Source of the DNA: Streptomyces cylindrosporus
GTDB lineage: Bacteria; Actinomycetota; Actinomycetes; Streptomycetales; Streptomycetaceae
Assembly (NCBI RefSeq): GCF_022698165.1
Contig: NZ_JALDAY010000002.1
Location: 868,001 to 932,000, forward strand
Direction: 5' to 3'
DNA: 64,000 bases
Position 1 is the stretch's first letter. Every line of letters starts with the position of its first letter. Below are positions 61,040 through 64,000 of this stretch, piece by piece. The position numbers were made by a program, and so were the translations under genes. The notes beneath the pieces are model-generated. The model saw nothing but the letters and a program-made list of their open reading frames with translations, searched no databases and was not told the origin of the DNA.

Positions 61040-64000
61040 TGACGAAGAGCCACGCCGAGCAGCCGAGCCAGGACGTCCTGCGCGGTCGGCTGAAGGACTC
61101 GCTCGGCACGATCCGCAGCCTGCGCGCCCGCGTCCAGGAGCTGCAACGGGCCCAGCCGCTCGCGGTGATCGGCATGTCCTGCCGGCTGCCGGGCGGCGCG
61201 AGCCCCGAGGAGTTCTGGCAGTCCCTGACCGAAGGCCGCTCCCTGACGTCGCAGTTCCCCGAGGAGCGGCACTCCGTCGCCGGTTTCTACCACCCGGACC
61301 CGGACCACCCGGGCACGGCGTACACCCTTTCCGGGAACTTCCTCGACGGCCCGGTGGACGCCTTCGACCCGACGGTGTTCGGCATCTCGCCGCGCGAGGC
61401 CGCGGGCATGGACCCGCAGCAGCGCCTGGTGCTCGAACTGGCCTGGGAGGCCATGGAGAACGCCTGTCTGCCGCCCGCCGAGCTGGAGGGCTCCCGGGTC
61501 GGTGTCTTCCTCGGCGCCAGTACGAGCGACTACGTCCGGATGCGGCAGCAGAAGGGCGCGATGGCCGACGTCGACGCCTACCAGCTGATCGGCGAGCCGA
61601 GCTTCCTGGCCGGCCGGGTCTCGTACACGTTCGGCTTCCAGGGCCCGAGCATGGTGATCGACACGGCCTGCTCGTCCTCGCTGGTGGCGCTGGAGCAGGC
61701 GGTGCTGAGCCTGCGTTCGCGGGCGTGCGACACCGCGCTGGTGGGCGGTGTGAACCTGATGCTGTCGCCGTACGGGTTCGTGCTGGTCAGCAAGTTGCGG
61801 GCGCTGTCGCCCGACGGGCGCTGCAAGACCTTCGACGCGTCCGCCGACGGGTACGCGCGCGGCGAGGGCGGTGCCCTGTTCGTGCTGAAGCGGCTGAGCG
61901 ACGCGGAGGCGGCGGGCGACCGGATCCTGGCCGTGGTGCGGGGAGTCGCGACCGAGCACGACGGCCGCAGCAGCGGTCTGACGGTGCCGAACCCGGCCGC
62001 CCAGCAGAACGTCATCACCTCGGCGCTGAAGAACGCCGAGGTCGCCGCCGAGGACCTCTCCTACGTCGAGGCGCACGGCACCGGCACCCAGCTGGGCGAC
62101 CCGATCGAGTTGCAGGCGCTCAACGCGATCACCAGTGTGAACCGCTCCGACGACCGTCCCCTGCTGGTGGGTTCGGTGAAGACGAACATCGGCCACCTGG
62201 AGCCCGCGGCGGGCGCGGCGGGCATGCTCAAGGTCGTCCTGGCGCTCCAGCACGACACGCTGCCGCGGCATCTGCACCTCAACGACCCCAATCCGCAGAT
62301 CCCTTGGGACCTGCTGAACGTCAAGGTCACCACCGTCGACACGCCGTGGCCCGAGGGCCCGCGCCTGGCCGGCGTCAGCAGCTTCGGCGCGAGCGGCACC
62401 AACGCGCACGCCGTCCTCGGCGAGGCCCCCCGGCCCGCGCCCCGCGAGGGCACACCGCGCGAGGTGGGCCTGCTGACCCTGAGCGCCAACAGCCCCGAGG
62501 CGCTGCGGGCGATGGCCCAGGCGTACGAGGCTCCGGTGCGCGCGGCCGATCCGCGCACCCTGTCGGACATCTGCTACTCGACGCATGTCGGGCGCGCACG
62601 GATGAAGCACGGGCTGAGCGTGACCGGCGACCGGGAACAGCTCGCCGCCGGGCTGGCCGCGTTCGCGGCGGGCGAGCGGGCCGAGCAGGTGACCGTGCAC
62701 GGTCCGGCCGGGGCCAAGGCGCGCCGGGTGGGCTGGCTGTTCACCGGGCAGGGCTCGCAGTACGCCGGGATGGCGGCCGAACTCGCCGCAGCGGAACCGG
62801 TGTTCGCGAAGGCGCTCGCCGAGTGCGTGGCGGCCCTGGACCAGTATCTGGACGAGCCTCTCGGCCCGGTCCTCGCGGGTGCCGGCGACGGTGAGCGGAT
62901 CAACCGCACCGGCTTCACGCAGCCCGCGCTGTTCGCCGTGGAGTACGCGCTGGCCCGGATGTGGGAGGCGTGGGGCGTGCGGCCCGGCGCGCTGATCGGG
63001 CACAGCCTCGGCGAGATCACGGCGGCCTGCGTGGCCGGGGTGCACTCGCTTCAGGACGCGGCCCGCCTTGTCACCGCGCGGGCCCGGCTGATGGAGGCGC
63101 TGCCCGCGGGCGGCGTGATGGAGACCCTGGTCTGCGACGAGGAGTCGGTGCGCGCGGCGCTCGCGGAGGCGGGCCCGCTGCCCGGCACCTCGGTGGCCGC
63201 GGTGAACGGGCCGACGGACGTCGTCCTGTCCGGGCCCGAGGAGGAGGTCGGCCGGGTGGTCGGCGTACTCGCGGCGCGGGGCGTCAAGCACCGGCGGCTG
63301 AACGTCTCGCACGCCTTCCACTCCCCGCTGATGGCACCGATGCTCGACGAATTCCGTTCCGTCACCGAGAGTCTGACGTTCCATCAGCCTAAGTATCCGA
63401 TCATCTCGAACGTCACGGGCCGCGAGTGGGGTCCCGAGCAGCTGCGCCCGGCCTACTGGTCGGAGCACGTGCTGGCGCCGGTCCGCTTCTACCAGGGCGT
63501 CACCCGCCTGTACGAGACGGGCTGCCGCACCTTCCTGGAGCTCGGCCCCGCCCCGGTCCTGCTCGGGCTCGGCGCCCGCTGCCTGCCCGAGGACGGGGTG
63601 GCGTGGATCCCTTCGCTGCGCCGGGACCGCGAGGACGCGCACATCGTCGGGCAGGCCCTGGGCGCGCTGCACCACCGGGGTGTCGTCGTCGACTGGCAGG
63701 CGGTGCACGCCGCCGAGCAGCCCCGCCGTACCACCATGCCCAGCTACCCGTGGCAGCGCGAGCGCTACTGGTTCAACGACGGCGACCCGTCCGGCGAGGT
63801 GTCCGCGCTGTCCGCCGACGAGGGTCCGGGCGCGCTCTTCGAGGGCCACCTGATGTCCGGGCCACCCACCTTCTCACCCCAACTCGACCAGCTGTCCGAG
63901 GTGTTCGTGCAGACGGGTCCGGACGGCCGCCGCCAGGTGTCGGCGGGCGGGTTCTGCAACTGGGCGCTGGCCGGCGCGGCCAAGCTGCCCGGCGCGCAGC
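61039..64000 (+). CDS. modular type I polyketide synthase 2 (runs off the window)
   Basis: ATG 61039 shares one base with the previous TGA. The visible 987 residues begin with an N-terminal docking coiled coil (LKDSLGTIRSLRARVQELQR). KS spans about 38-465 (Cys211 in DTACSSSL; HGTGTQLGD; KTNIGHLEP). AT spans about 560-870 (GHSLGE Ser656; HAFH at 758-761, the malonyl-type motif). The segment after the AT (from about residue 910) is not assigned, because it is cut by the window end. It should extend the chain from PKS 1 and, with the missing part, release or cyclise it. No frameshift was seen in the visible part. Confidence 0.9.
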   Translation, partial: MTKSHAEQPSQDVLRGRLKDSLGTIRSLRARVQELQRAQPLAVIGMSCRLPGGASPEEFWQSLTEGRSLTSQFPEERHSVAGFYHPDPDHPGTAYTLSGNFLDGPVDAFDPTVFGISPREAAGMDPQQRLVLELAWEAMENACLPPAELEGSRVGVFLGASTSDYVRMRQQKGAMADVDAYQLIGEPSFLAGRVSYTFGFQGPSMVIDTACSSSLVALEQAVLSLRSRACDTALVGGVNLMLSPYGFVLVSKLRALSPDGRCKTFDASADGYARGEGGALFVLKRLSDAEAAGDRILAVVRGVATEHDGRSSGLTVPNPAAQQNVITSALKNAEVAAEDLSYVEAHGTGTQLGDPIELQALNAITSVNRSDDRPLLVGSVKTNIGHLEPAAGAAGMLKVVLALQHDTLPRHLHLNDPNPQIPWDLLNVKVTTVDTPWPEGPRLAGVSSFGASGTNAHAVLGEAPRPAPREGTPREVGLLTLSANSPEALRAMAQAYEAPVRAADPRTLSDICYSTHVGRARMKHGLSVTGDREQLAAGLAAFAAGERAEQVTVHGPAGAKARRVGWLFTGQGSQYAGMAAELAAAEPVFAKALAECVAALDQYLDEPLGPVLAGAGDGERINRTGFTQPALFAVEYALARMWEAWGVRPGALIGHSLGEITAACVAGVHSLQDAARLVTARARLMEALPAGGVMETLVCDEESVRAALAEAGPLPGTSVAAVNGPTDVVLSGPEEEVGRVVGVLAARGVKHRRLNVSHAFHSPLMAPMLDEFRSVTESLTFHQPKYPIISNVTGREWGPEQLRPAYWSEHVLAPVRFYQGVTRLYETGCRTFLELGPAPVLLGLGARCLPEDGVAWIPSLRRDREDAHIVGQALGALHHRGVVVDWQAVHAAEQPRRTTMPSYPWQRERYWFNDGDPSGEVSALSADEGPGALFEGHLMSGPPTFSPQLDQLSEVFVQTGPDGRRQVSAGGFCNWALAGAAKLPGAQ

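Noticed and set aside
61026..62894. Open frame overlapping the start of PKS 2
   Set aside because: It is an out-of-frame Arg/Pro/Gly-rich shadow. The true PKS frame begins at ATG 61039 and stays open to the window end.

Overview
The window is high-GC actinobacterial DNA, almost certainly a Streptomyces chromosome. The evidence is dense GC-rich genes, many GTG starts, stop/start overlaps of the GTGA or ATGA type, WhiB and PucR regulators, Spo0M- and DUF6278-type proteins, the common Streptomyces intergenic hairpin repeat, and very rare TTA codons. No rRNA, tRNA, CRISPR array, transposase or integrase gene was seen.

Region 1 (1-16.3 kb) is ordinary chromosome. It holds a PucR regulator with a coupled aminotransferase/amidohydrolase pair (probably reductive pyrimidine or beta-amino acid catabolism), a long proline-rich protein, an XRE regulator divergent from a methionine aminopeptidase, a Spo0M-like protein, a divergent ClpC-type unfoldase, gamma-glutamyltransferase, a membrane-anchored hypothetical protein and a secreted CocE/NonD hydrolase. 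It ends with a decayed gluA-type ABC ATPase pseudogene and a DUF6278 gene.

Region 2 (16.3-26.9 kb) looks like a compact peptide-modification (RiPP-like) operon on the plus strand. It encodes a radical SAM/SPASM protein, a 52-residue Cys-free Thr/Val/Ile/Glu-rich peptide, two strong hairpins, a HemN-like radical SAM protein, an alpha/beta hydrolase, a SAM methyltransferase, a tautomerase-TrmO(TsaA) fusion, an MFS exporter and an FAD monooxygenase. A low-complexity spacer, a TetR regulator and a barstar-like gene follow. I do not recognise this gene combination as a described pathway, and it is the main candidate for something new.

Region 3 (26.9 kb to the right edge) is a polyketide gene cluster that continues beyond the window. 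It has a complete set for a chlorinated pyrrole-2-carboxyl starter: prolyl-AMP ligase, prolyl carrier protein, prolyl-carrier dehydrogenase, flavin-dependent halogenase and flavin reductase, plus private proB/proA copies that could raise proline supply. It has a set for alkylmalonyl-type extender units: KAS III, tandem 3-hydroxyacyl-CoA dehydrogenase, crotonyl-CoA carboxylase/reductase, and acyl-CoA carboxylase beta and epsilon subunits. Two type I PKS genes follow (KS-AT-ACP-KS-AT-dead DH/KR-ACP, then KS-AT-...), with a type II thioesterase and an Sfp-type PPTase. The logic resembles pyoluteorin and, with an alkyl side chain, streptopyrrole/armeniaspirol-type metabolites; the product itself is inference. 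Additional oddities are a type III PKS, a citrate synthase carrying a serine-less ACP-like domain and a His-to-Gln change, a cation/proton antiporter (possible self-protection against a protonophoric product), and two small conserved-looking ORFs around proA.

Control of region 3: two TetR genes and a WhiB gene lie in the cluster. A TCAAC/GTTGA-containing motif recurs in all four main divergent promoter regions, one TetR gene has a strong dyad next to its own -10, and TTA (bldA) codons occur in the antiporter and in the first PKS gene.
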